From Verrucomicrobiota bacterium (GTDB taxonomy: Bacteria > Verrucomicrobiota > Verrucomicrobiia > Chthoniobacterales > UBA10450), in assembly GCA_003217835.1 (NCBI GenBank), contig QHMQ01000014.1, forward strand, positions 1 through 9,222: DNA of 9,222 bases, in the 5' to 3' direction. Positions 1 to 5,548 of this stretch are shown in pieces. The notes beneath the pieces were generated by a model. The model saw only the letters and a list, made by a program, of their open reading frames with translations. It did not search any database and was not told the origin of the DNA. Position numbers and translations under genes: made by a program. How positions within the stretch are numbered: the stretch's first letter is position 1; every line of letters begins with the position of its first letter.

Positions 1-149
1 GTTTGTTCTCGAAACGATCTTCTGAGCTTTCGAGGAAAATCCAGTTCATAGTGCAGACCACGCAAATCACGTGCCACACGCTCGCGAGAATCGGCGATCT
101 CTGCCCTCAGCTCGCCGGTTGATCTGTTGCGTCCAGATTTTTCAGCCAT
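1..149 (-). CDS. DUF3618-like protein, N-terminal part (runs off the left edge)
   Basis: The minus strand from an ATG at 149 reads open to the window edge, giving 49 residues beginning MAEKSGRNRSTGELRAEI. The pattern of a short polar lead, then GELRAEI-DSRERVARDL-L-ELD, then a basic stretch, resembles the N-terminus of DUF3618 proteins, which are small membrane-associated proteins often encoded beside DUF883 and holin-like genes. The start lies inside the 3' end of the holin-like gene, overlapping it by 43 nt in another frame. This suggests translational coupling. Only a weak purine-rich stretch (AAAGAAAGA) precedes the ATG. The C-terminal part, where a membrane helix would be expected, lies outside the window. 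The family call rests on neighbourhood and a short motif, so it is moderate. The function of DUF3618 is unknown. Confidence 0.6.
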   Translation of the reverse strand, partial: MAEKSGRNRSTGELRAEIADSRERVARDLRGLHYELDFPRKLRRSFREQ

Positions 150-538
150 TCACGATCTTTCTTTAATTCGGATACCGTCGCGCGAAAGAACGGCTTGGTC
201 ATTCGACTGCGCGCGACCAGGAGCAAAGCAAGCGCAATTATAAAATGCGCTCCCGCAGCCATCAATGCAGTCCATAACCACGAAATCCCAGCGAGGTGTG
301 CCAGACCGACCACGGCGCTTGCGATCAGAAACACATAACCAAACGCACAAAGGATCAGCGCCAAAACTAGATAACTTGCGAGCACCAGTAGTTGCACAAG
401 AGCCGCTTTCGATTCCTCGGCGAGAAGGGCAAAGCGGCTTTCAAAAAAGTCTGCCAGTGCGCTCGCAAGTGCCAGCAGGTTTTGCAGCAAACCTGCATGT
501 CCCGCAGGATTGCGGGACCGAGTGGTCTCGCTGATCAT
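107..538 (-). CDS. Phage-holin-family (superfamily III / YqjE-like) membrane protein
   Basis: The product has 143 residues. After a polar N-terminus, an amphipathic stretch (about residues 17-45, LLQNLLALASALADFFESR) leads into two hydrophobic segments: about 46-82 (VQLLVLASYLVLALILCAFGY and onward), probably a helix pair, and about 86-110 (WLWTALMAAGAHFIIALALL). A charged C-terminal tail follows (SELKKDREWLKNLD). This layout is typical of the Phage_holin_3_6/YqjE family, chromosomal inner-membrane proteins that despite the name are usually not phage lysis genes. The gene begins 15 nt after the DUF883 stop, and its 3' end overlaps the DUF3618-like start by 43 nt, so the three are probably one operon. 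No strong Shine-Dalgarno precedes the ATG, which fits coupling to DUF883. The molecular role is unknown; an envelope or stress role is inferred from the E. coli yqjD-yqjE arrangement. Confidence 0.8.
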   Translation of the reverse strand: MISETTRSRNPAGHAGLLQNLLALASALADFFESRFALLAEESKAALVQLLVLASYLVLALILCAFGYVFLIASAVVGLAHLAGISWLWTALMAAGAHFIIALALLLVARSRMTKPFFRATVSELKKDREWLKNLDATDQPAS

Positions 539-553
539 TCGATCGCAGCGCGA

Positions 554-898
554 TTAACGGCGGAAGATCAGGCCCAGGACGAACCCGATTCCGAGCGCTG
601 TGAACACCGCCTTCGTCGGGTTTTCGCGCACATATTGCTCCGCGTCTTCCTGAAATGTGCGGACGCGATCCCTGGCATCGCCCCAGGCTTCTTCTGCTTT
701 GCCCCGCGCATCGTCCCAGGCTTGTTCGGCCTTGCCGCGGTACTCTCCCGCCATAGCGCCGGCCGCAGATTTCAAATCGCCGGCTGCGGATCGCAAATCT
801 TCGGCTGCTTTGCGTGCGTGGGTTTTACTGCTCTGCAATTTGTCTTGCGCGTCTGTCATACCAGACCCGGCTTGTTCTGCTTTATTCTCTTCAGGCAT
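554..898 (-). CDS. DUF883 / YqjD-ElaB-like membrane-anchored protein
   Basis: The product has 114 residues. It is a highly charged helical protein rich in Ala, Lys and Glu, ending in a C-terminal anchor (about 93-112, ENPTKAVFTALGIGFVLGLI) followed by RR. The N-P-x-K-A start and glycine-rich helix are typical of DUF883. E. coli members YqjD and ElaB are stationary-phase inner-membrane proteins reported to bind ribosomes. The helical part contains a tandem 11-residue repeat at 56-77 (KAEQAWDDARG, KAEEAWGDARD) and a heptad pair at 35-48 (LRSAAGD, LKSAAGA). The start at 898 is preferred over an in-frame ATG at 955, because GGAG sits 7 nt upstream and the upstream 19 residues look unlike the family. 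It is probably the first gene of the set with the holin-like and DUF3618-like genes. Expression in stationary phase or stress is inferred from the family. Confidence 0.85.
   Translation of the reverse strand: MPEENKAEQAGSGMTDAQDKLQSSKTHARKAAEDLRSAAGDLKSAAGAMAGEYRGKAEQAWDDARGKAEEAWGDARDRVRTFQEDAEQYVRENPTKAVFTALGIGFVLGLIFRR
668..733 (-). repeat. 33-bp tandem duplication inside the DUF883 gene
   Basis: Two adjacent 33-nt units (733-701 and 700-668) encode KAEQAWDDARG and KAEEAWGDARD. The units are clearly similar at both protein and DNA level. The 11-residue period matches hendecad helical repeats such as those in LEA-like and other amphipathic stress proteins, so copy number could vary between strains. 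Confidence 0.6.
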
Positions 899-1002
899 TG
901 CTAATCTCCAGTTAATTTTCTCCCTCAGTATCCGCGCGCTTCTGCCTTTCGGCAAACGCGACGGCGAACAAATGTTTCCTTGCTTGAAAACGCAATTCGC
1001 AT

Positions 1003-1021
1003 TGTGATCAAGCTCATCACA
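1003..1021. promoter_or_regulatory. Inverted repeat TGTGAT-N7-ATCACA (possible operator)
   Basis: A perfect 6-bp inverted repeat with a 7-base spacer lies in the 168-nt gap between the IF-1 stop and the DUF883 start, 105 nt upstream of the DUF883 ATG. It recalls a CRP/FNR-type dyad (TGTGA, TCACA) but the spacing is wider than the usual N6, so the identity of any binding protein is open. No convincing -35/-10 pair was found beside it. The rest of this gap shows no gene or strong terminator. Confidence 0.25.
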
Positions 1022-1066
1022 TTCGGTTACTACGGGGCTGCCACAGCTCGCCCAACGCCCACCACG

Positions 1067-1285
1067 TCACTGCTCGCGAAAAATGATTCGCGCCTTGGTC
1101 AAATCGTAGGGCGAGAGTTCCAATGAAACTTTATCTCCCGGCACGATCCGGATGAAATGCTTGCGCATTTTGCCGGAGATATGCGCAAGCACATTGCGTT
1201 GCCCCGGAAGATCGACACGAAACATCGTGCCCGGCAACACCTGCGTCACCGTGCCTTCGGTCACGATCTGGTCTTCCTTTGGCAC
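1067..1285 (-). CDS. infA: Translation initiation factor IF-1
   Basis: The product has 72 residues, the usual bacterial IF-1 length, and is a single S1/OB-fold domain. Diagnostic stretches are EGTVTQVLPGTMFRV, HISGKMRKHFIRI, VPGDKVSLELSPYDL and the C-terminal KARIIF. IF-1 binds the 30S A site with IF-2 and IF-3 during initiation. The start is a GTG at 1285, chosen because the resulting protein aligns end to end with the family (MPKEDQIV matching the common M-KED-I). An AGGAG lies 12 nt upstream (1298-1302), which is rather long spacing. The frame upstream stays open for 19 codons to the stop of the lipase maturation factor gene, so the two genes are in the same frame separated by 57 nt. The gene is apart from ribosomal-protein genes here. 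Confidence 0.96.
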   Translation of the reverse strand: MPKEDQIVTEGTVTQVLPGTMFRVDLPGQRNVLAHISGKMRKHFIRIVPGDKVSLELSPYDLTKARIIFREQ

Positions 1286-1342
1286 TCGCTGAACATACTC
1301 CTGACCGGTGCTTCGCCCAACCAGCGCGGCCCATTCGTGATC

Positions 1343-2845
1343 TTATTGGTCCTGTTGAAGCGAAACAGCCGGCAAGTATTCGCCGAGTTCCTGACGTTCC
1401 CACCATGCGCCAGTTTGCCGATGTTCTTTCGCCGTTGTGAATCGATAACGATACAAGATCGCGCGGACGTAGCGCGGTGGCTGATTTGGAAATGGGTCAT
1501 GTGCAAACAATCGAGCGACAGCCGGCTTTCCCTCGAGCAAACAAATTGCGAGCCGGATAAACCAGGGATTTTGCTCTGGGGTTCCCAGCGCGGCAAACCA
1601 CATCTGCCAATCGAGTCGCGGCTGATGTGGCGCGCACCAGCCGGGTGCGCGTTTCACGTCACCGGGTTTCCATTTGAATTCGTACGGTAGCCAATCGATG
1701 CCATCTGCGCTGCCTTCGATCACAATCTCGCGGCGATCCTTCGTCATTACGCGAAACAGGCCGTAACCATTCACGATCCGGAAGGGTTCGAGGTGTTCGT
1801 AAGCAAACGCGAGCCGGCGCGGCCATTGCGCATCCGGCTTAAACGCAGTGAAAATGAGCCATGCATTGATCGGTAATGTGACGACGATCACCATGATCGC
1901 GCCGTACGTCGACAATCGATCACTGTAGCGGCGGTCTGTGACCGTCGCATATTTTCGACTGAGCGTTGCGTCATCTATCAGCAACAAACAGAGCGCGATC
2001 GTAAGCAGATTGAAGAAGCAGTAATTACCGGTCAGCGCGATTACAAGTTGGAGAAAAATCATCAATCCAGCGGCAATCAGCCGCGGGCGCCGCGGCGCCC
2101 AGATGAAAAACGGCGCGATGATCTCCACCGCCATGCAAAATCCGACCGAGAAATGTTTGAACCATTCCGGGTGCTGATCGGCCCACCATCCGAAGATCGT
2201 CGGCAACGGTTGCGACCAGTAATGATAATCGAGTGCCGTCAGGTTCCACCAGCAATCATCGCCACTGGTGAGCTTCACCACGCCCGACATCACCATCAAT
2301 TTGAAAAGAAGTAGCTTGAGCAAGAATAGAGCGGCGCGCGAAACTGGCGATTCTTGTTCACGCTTTTGCAAAAGCCGCCATGGCGCGAGAAAGATCGACA
2401 AGAAGCCGGTCTCGAGCAGCAAAATGTCCCATTGAAAACTCAGGAATGTTTGTCCGGCAACCGTTAGCGAGAGATAAAAAACGAAAAGGGCGGTTAGACA
2501 GATCACTGGCGCAATTCCAAAAACGAGCAACAAAGAGAAAGCAACGCCGCCGCCGCAGAGGAAATGGAGAAAGGTGTTGGTTGAGTTGAACCAGCAAAAT
2601 GTCGGCAAAAGCGAATAGGCGTGGCGGCCCAGCTGTTCATGAGCTACCCGCAGAAATTGATTTGCCGGCGAAACACCGTTTCCTCCGATAAGTCCGTCCA
2701 TTTGCAACCAAAGCGAGACGAACAGTTGGCGGACGAACGTCTCCTCCCCAAAGCAATCGCGTAACCGCCGAGCCGAATTTTCGGTGACGAGCGATAAGTC
2801 CATAAGCGATCTCGGAAATCGCAGCGAAACCGAGAACGTGGTCAT
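1343..2845 (-). CDS. Lipase maturation factor family protein (C-terminal part of a DCC-LMF gene; frame disrupted)
   Basis: The open frame has 500 codons, but roughly the first 40 are probably the out-of-frame reading of the upstream DCC segment. Family-like sequence begins near residue 41 (LFVSLWLQMDGLIGGNG). Lipase maturation factor landmarks follow: PTFCWFNSTNTFLH (81-94), FLSFQWDILLLETGFL (134-149), VVKLTSGDDCWWNLTALDYHYW (189-210), a set of hydrophobic segments up to about 335, then the soluble end with FRIVNGYGLFRVM (355-367), ADGIDWLPYEFKWKPGD (380-396), PRLDWQMWFAALG (409-421) and YVRAILYRYRF (459-469). In vertebrates LMF1 helps lipases fold in the ER; the bacterial role is not established. 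Residues 300-308 (ATVTDRRYS), in a loop between membrane segments, are encoded by a copy of the local palindromic repeat. The C-terminus looks complete. The native start is uncertain because of the frame change near 2725-2750. Confidence 0.8.
   Translation of the reverse strand: MTTFSVSLRFPRSLMDLSLVTENSARRLRDCFGEETFVRQLFVSLWLQMDGLIGGNGVSPANQFLRVAHEQLGRHAYSLLPTFCWFNSTNTFLHFLCGGGVAFSLLLVFGIAPVICLTALFVFYLSLTVAGQTFLSFQWDILLLETGFLSIFLAPWRLLQKREQESPVSRAALFLLKLLLFKLMVMSGVVKLTSGDDCWWNLTALDYHYWSQPLPTIFGWWADQHPEWFKHFSVGFCMAVEIIAPFFIWAPRRPRLIAAGLMIFLQLVIALTGNYCFFNLLTIALCLLLIDDATLSRKYATVTDRRYSDRLSTYGAIMVIVVTLPINAWLIFTAFKPDAQWPRRLAFAYEHLEPFRIVNGYGLFRVMTKDRREIVIEGSADGIDWLPYEFKWKPGDVKRAPGWCAPHQPRLDWQMWFAALGTPEQNPWFIRLAICLLEGKPAVARLFAHDPFPNQPPRYVRAILYRYRFTTAKEHRQTGAWWERQELGEYLPAVSLQQDQ
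1924..1948 (+). repeat. TGTAGC-palindrome half-unit inside the lipase maturation factor gene
   Basis: The plus strand reads TGTAGCG, then GCGGTC, loop TGT, GACCGT, then CGC. It matches the left half of the element at 3151 with only two differences over 25 bases. Read on the gene strand it encodes ATVTDRRYS without interrupting the frame, in a hydrophilic loop. No partner half-unit ending in GCTACA follows, so this is a solo or degraded copy. Confidence 0.75.
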
Positions 2846-3140
2846 AGCTCCAGACCAGCCATTTTCTCGAAGAGCGACAAGCTAATGAGCGATAGACAGC
2901 TTTAGCGGCAAAAAAAGTTTTGCCGTCTGGTTCAATGAAAGCGACAGCGCGCTGGAATTGTTCGAGGGGAATTTCTGGAAATCGCTCCGCCGCTTCCTGA
3001 TAGGTGACATAATCAACTTCGTTCGCAGTAATTTCGCGCCAGCGCTCGATCCAGCGCCTGCAAAAATGACATTCGCCGTCCCAAATCATGAGCGGCTTCG
3101 GTGGCGGATTGGTGACACGCAAATCCGATTGCGCTTTCAT
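2637..3140 (-). CDS. DCC-family thioredoxin-like (DUF393) segment, N-terminal part of a split DCC-LMF gene
   Basis: The frame has 167 codons. Residues 17-30 (PLMIWDGECHFCRRW) carry the DCC signature: Asp-Gly followed by Cys24-His-Phe-Cys27, a thioredoxin-like redox motif. The match continues through VDYVTYQEAAERFPEIP (42-58), AVAFIEPDGKTFFAAKAVYRSL (65-86) and the domain's end at AYGLIARHRKFGSAVTRLLWG (112-132). After about residue 138 the sequence turns Arg-rich and unlike the family, up to a stop at 2637, which is the wrong-frame reading of the lipase maturation factor gene. I recall bacterial proteins in which DCC and LMF domains are one chain of about 600 residues, so this is read as the 5' half of one disrupted gene. 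The ATG at 3140 has GAAGAA a few bases upstream, immediately after the repeat at 3151-3219. Confidence 0.75.
   Translation of the reverse strand: MKAQSDLRVTNPPPKPLMIWDGECHFCRRWIERWREITANEVDYVTYQEAAERFPEIPLEQFQRAVAFIEPDGKTFFAAKAVYRSLACRSSRKWLVWSYDHVLGFAAISEIAYGLIARHRKFGSAVTRLLWGGDVRPPTVRLALVANGRTYRRKRCFAGKSISAGSS
2725..2750 (-). other. Frame-change junction in the DCC-LMF gene with an SD-like GGGGAGGAG
   Basis: The DCC-like reading ends at about 2750-2730 and the LMF-like reading takes over at about 2725 in the +1 frame. The minus strand carries GGGGAGGAG at 2749-2741, a strong Shine-Dalgarno-like run. The family's usual linker and first part of the first membrane helix appear to be missing here, which favours a deletion of 3n+2 bases. 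An internal SD-assisted frameshift, or a sequencing or assembly error, remains possible. No well-spaced ATG, GTG or TTG in the LMF frame follows the SD-like run. Confidence 0.5.
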
Positions 3141-3150
3141 TACATTCTTC

Positions 3151-3219
3151 TGTAGCAGCGGTCTGTGGCCGTCGCCCTTATTTTCACGAGTTTGCGATGC
3201 TCATTGGAGCATCGCTACA
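3151..3219. repeat. 69-bp paired TGTAGC element between exodeoxyribonuclease III and the DCC-LMF gene
   Basis: It begins TGTAGC at 3151 and ends GCTACA at 3219. The left half-unit has the GCGGTC-TGT-GGCCGT core. The right half has a different core, a perfect 9-bp hairpin (3194-3202 with 3207-3215, loop ATTG). The element fills nearly the whole 74-nt gap. Its right terminus supplies the TAG stop of exodeoxyribonuclease III (3217-3215), and its left end lies 10 nt upstream of the DCC start codon. The hairpin could act on transcript ends, but no U-tract is visible. Confidence 0.8.
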
Positions 3220-3982
3220 AATCAAATTCCGCCCAGACCGGGGCATGATCGGAAGGTTCCTTGCCCTTGCGCATTTCCCGATCGATTCCGGCGGCAGTGC
3301 ACCTTCTCGCCAATGATTTGCTCGCCAGAATCGCATCGATACGTAATCCGCGATTTTTCGGAAACGAAAGCATCCGATAATCCCACCAACTGAAAAGCCC
3401 GCCTTCTTTGTGATGCAGCCGCAGCGTGTCCTTCAAACTGCCCTCGCATAATTGGCGGAACGCTGTCCGTTCACCATTAGAACACATAATCGCGCCGCGC
3501 CACAGCTCAGGATCGTGAACATCGACATCTTCCGGTGCAACATTGAAATCGCCGCAGACAATCAGGTCGGCAGATTCTTCTTTCGACAAACACGCTCGCA
3601 ACCGTCCATACCAATTTATTTTGTAATCGTAGGCGGGTGAACCGACCGCCCGGCCGTTCGGTGCGTAAACCGAAAAGACTTGGATATTACTGACGGTTGC
3701 CGCAATGACGCGCGCCTGTGGATCGACAACTTCATCACAAAGCGATGGACGCACATCACGCGACTCGTTTTTCGAAAGAATCGCCACGCCATTGTACGAT
3801 TTCTCTCCGTGGTAAACCGAGTGATAACCAGCTGCTTGCAAAGCGAGCACTGGAAATTGTTCGTCCGGACATTTCGTTTCCTGCAAACAAACGATGTCCG
3901 GCTTGGTTGCCTCCAGCCACGCAAACAAGCGGTCCTGGCGTTTGCGCAGTGAATTGATGTTCCAGGACGCGACTCTCATCAT
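3215..3982 (-). CDS. xth: Exodeoxyribonuclease III (AP endonuclease, EEP family)
   Basis: The product has 255 residues; E. coli XthA has 268. This Mg-dependent enzyme cleaves DNA 5' of abasic sites and degrades duplex DNA 3' to 5' in base excision repair. The full motif set is present: SWNINSLR (6-13), LQETK with metal-binding Glu35, YNGVAIL (63-69), VYAPNG with Tyr106, CGDFNVAP with Asp145 and Asn147, FSWWDYR (197-203), LRIDAIL with Asp216, and C-terminal SDHAPVWAEF with Asp245-His246. The gene opens with two adjacent ATGs (3982 and 3979), and neither has a recognisable Shine-Dalgarno. A repeat element ends only a few bases upstream and another provides the TAG stop. The upstream same-strand neighbour is a beta-CASP nuclease, 73 nt away. 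Confidence 0.95.
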   Translation of the reverse strand: MMRVASWNINSLRKRQDRLFAWLEATKPDIVCLQETKCPDEQFPVLALQAAGYHSVYHGEKSYNGVAILSKNESRDVRPSLCDEVVDPQARVIAATVSNIQVFSVYAPNGRAVGSPAYDYKINWYGRLRACLSKEESADLIVCGDFNVAPEDVDVHDPELWRGAIMCSNGERTAFRQLCEGSLKDTLRLHHKEGGLFSWWDYRMLSFPKNRGLRIDAILASKSLARRCTAAGIDREMRKGKEPSDHAPVWAEFDL

Positions 3983-3986
3983 TTGC

Positions 3987-4060
3987 CGTAGCGGCGGTCT
4001 ATGACCGCAGGACTAGTTACCGGCGAAAAATTATAATCGGCGTCATAGAGTGCCTCTACA
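3987..4060. repeat. 74-bp paired TGTAGC element between the MBL nuclease and exodeoxyribonuclease III
   Basis: The left arm (3987-4008) starts CGTAGCG and has the core GCGGTC-TAT-GACCGC. The right arm (4039-4060) is its degraded reverse complement ending CTACA; the two arms agree at 16 of 22 positions. The element fills almost the whole 73-nt gap. The right terminus gives the TAG stop of the MBL gene (4058-4056), and the left end lies 4 nt from the xth start, so the hairpin sits where a ribosome binding site would be expected. Confidence 0.8.
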
Positions 4061-5432
4061 GTTCAATCTCGACGCCCGGGGTGGGTACGATGACTTCCGT
4101 CTTCGGAAGACCGACAATCAATGTTGCTCTTATCCATTCGACAGCCCGCGGGTCGCCGTGCACGAGGACGATTTTTGCCGGAGAAAGCCTTTTTGCGTAA
4201 CCGACCAACGCCTCGCGCGTTGCATGCGCGCTGAATTGAAATTGCTCGATGTTGCAACGCACACGCTGCGCCGGTTCGTCCGGATCGAGCGTTACTTCCC
4301 GGTCCGAAGGTGCATCGCGCAGGAGACCTGCCGGAGATTCGGGATCGGCGTAGCCAACAAAAAAAATCGAGTGCTGCGGATTCTGAACAAGACGCCGTGC
4401 GAAAATGTTTGAGAGAGTTTTGGGCGTCATCATTCCACTTGAGAGCGCATAAATTCGACCGGACCTGGCTGGCGCATCAAAAATGGTTTGACCATTCAGA
4501 ACAAACGGCGCCACTTCGTCCATTAATTGCAAACGCGGCAGTTGCCGGCGAGCCAGATGCGCGCGTCGGTCGTAAATATCGGTCATCTTGGAACTGAGTC
4601 CGCCGATGTAAATTGGAAATTCCGGCAGCAGTTGTTCGCGGCGGAATCTATAAAACATGGCAAGCACCTCTTGCGTTTTGCCCAGTGCGAAAACGGGAAT
4701 TAGAACGCACCCGCCGCGCGTAAAAGCCTTATCAATTGCTTCCACCAGGCGGCGTTCCTCCCCGGCGCGCGTCCAATTTGCAGGTTTAGCCTGATCGCCT
4801 CGCGTGCATTCCATGATTAAGATGTCGATCTTTTCTTCCGGAAAAATTGCTGCCTCCATGATCGTTTGGTTGTCAAAATTGACATCGCCCGTGTAAAAAA
4901 TCGTGCGGCCTTCGGTGCGCAGGAGAATTCCGGTGGAGCCGAGGACGTGGCCCGCATCAAAGAATTCAAATGTCAGTGCGTTTGTTTTCCCCTCGGATGC
5001 CCGCTCGCCGGAGATCGAGAGGCGTTGCCGCAGTGGAGACCAATGCCAAAGCTTGGACGCGCGATCGATTTCGCGATGGGAAAAAAACGGATAGAACGTC
5101 GCGCCGATCTCCTCCCGCTGCCGCGTCATTACGTTGACTGAGTTATGTAAAAGGGTGCTGCCGATTTCCGCGGTCGCTTCCGTCATGAAAACACGCGCGC
5201 CTGGCTGCCGTCGCATCAGCACCGGCAACGTGCCGATGTGGTCTTGATGAGCATGTGAGATCAGGATCGCTTCGATCTGTCGGTCCGCGATGGGTTTCAA
5301 ATTTGGCAGCGCATCCTCACCAACGTTTTTAGGATGCATCCCGCAATCGAGCACGAGACGATGGCCTCCGATCTCTAGGTAATATGAGTTTGCGCCGATT
5401 TCGGTCTGGCGCGTGAGATTGATAAATTTCAC
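4056..5432 (-). CDS. MBL-fold beta-CASP nuclease (RNA-type motif C)
   Basis: The product has 458 residues from the chosen start. The metallo-beta-lactamase core shows EIGANSY (11-17), metal-binding HAHQDH (60-65), DAGHVLGS with His162, and YTGDV with Asp183. The beta-CASP insert follows: motif A MECTRGD with Glu208, FALGKTQEVLAMFY, SSGMMTP and FVGYADPESPAG. The end carries motif B FSAHA with His403 and motif C VHGD with His425. A histidine at motif C is associated with RNA-processing rather than DNA-processing beta-CASP enzymes (CPSF73/Ysh1-like group), so RNA cleavage is the likely activity; the substrate is unknown. The frame extends 8 codons upstream to a TTG at 5456. GTG at 5432 is preferred because the protein then begins MKFINLTR, the form I recall for this family, but neither start has a good Shine-Dalgarno. 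The TAG stop comes from a repeat terminus. Confidence 0.9.
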   Translation of the reverse strand: MKFINLTRQTEIGANSYYLEIGGHRLVLDCGMHPKNVGEDALPNLKPIADRQIEAILISHAHQDHIGTLPVLMRRQPGARVFMTEATAEIGSTLLHNSVNVMTRQREEIGATFYPFFSHREIDRASKLWHWSPLRQRLSISGERASEGKTNALTFEFFDAGHVLGSTGILLRTEGRTIFYTGDVNFDNQTIMEAAIFPEEKIDILIMECTRGDQAKPANWTRAGEERRLVEAIDKAFTRGGCVLIPVFALGKTQEVLAMFYRFRREQLLPEFPIYIGGLSSKMTDIYDRRAHLARRQLPRLQLMDEVAPFVLNGQTIFDAPARSGRIYALSSGMMTPKTLSNIFARRLVQNPQHSIFFVGYADPESPAGLLRDAPSDREVTLDPDEPAQRVRCNIEQFQFSAHATREALVGYAKRLSPAKIVLVHGDPRAVEWIRATLIVGLPKTEVIVPTPGVEIEL

Positions 5433-5548
5433 GACAACGGTGCCCGACGTTTCCAACGCTAGGGCAGGCGGAAACTGCGCTTATTGATCGAACGCGCAAG
5501 CGGCAACTGTTCGACGCAACTTCATCAGCCAATTCCGGTTCAATTTGC

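Noticed and set aside
107..538. Prophage lysis cassette suggested by the holin-family call
   Set aside because: No endolysin, spanin or phage structural genes are nearby, and the DUF883/DUF3618-like neighbours indicate the chromosomal YqjE type.
392..904. 170-codon plus-strand open frame opposite the DUF883 and holin-like genes
   Set aside because: It is antisense to two recognisable genes, is Cys/Arg-rich with no family features, and is explained by the codon bias of the opposite strand.
899..955. Longer DUF883 start at 955
   Set aside because: The extra 19 residues are unlike the family, and the ATG at 898 has a well-placed GGAG.
1157..1690. 177-codon plus-strand open frame across infA and the lipase maturation factor 3' end
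   Set aside because: It is antisense to IF-1 and LMF coding sequence, with no recognisable motif.
3151..4060. CRISPR array
   Set aside because: The repeats are few, palindromic, differently oriented and separated by whole genes, with no regular spacers.
5433..5548. Divergent promoters between the MBL nuclease and DUF1800
   Set aside because: A promoter region is expected here, but no -35/-10 pair with acceptable spacing stood out on either strand.
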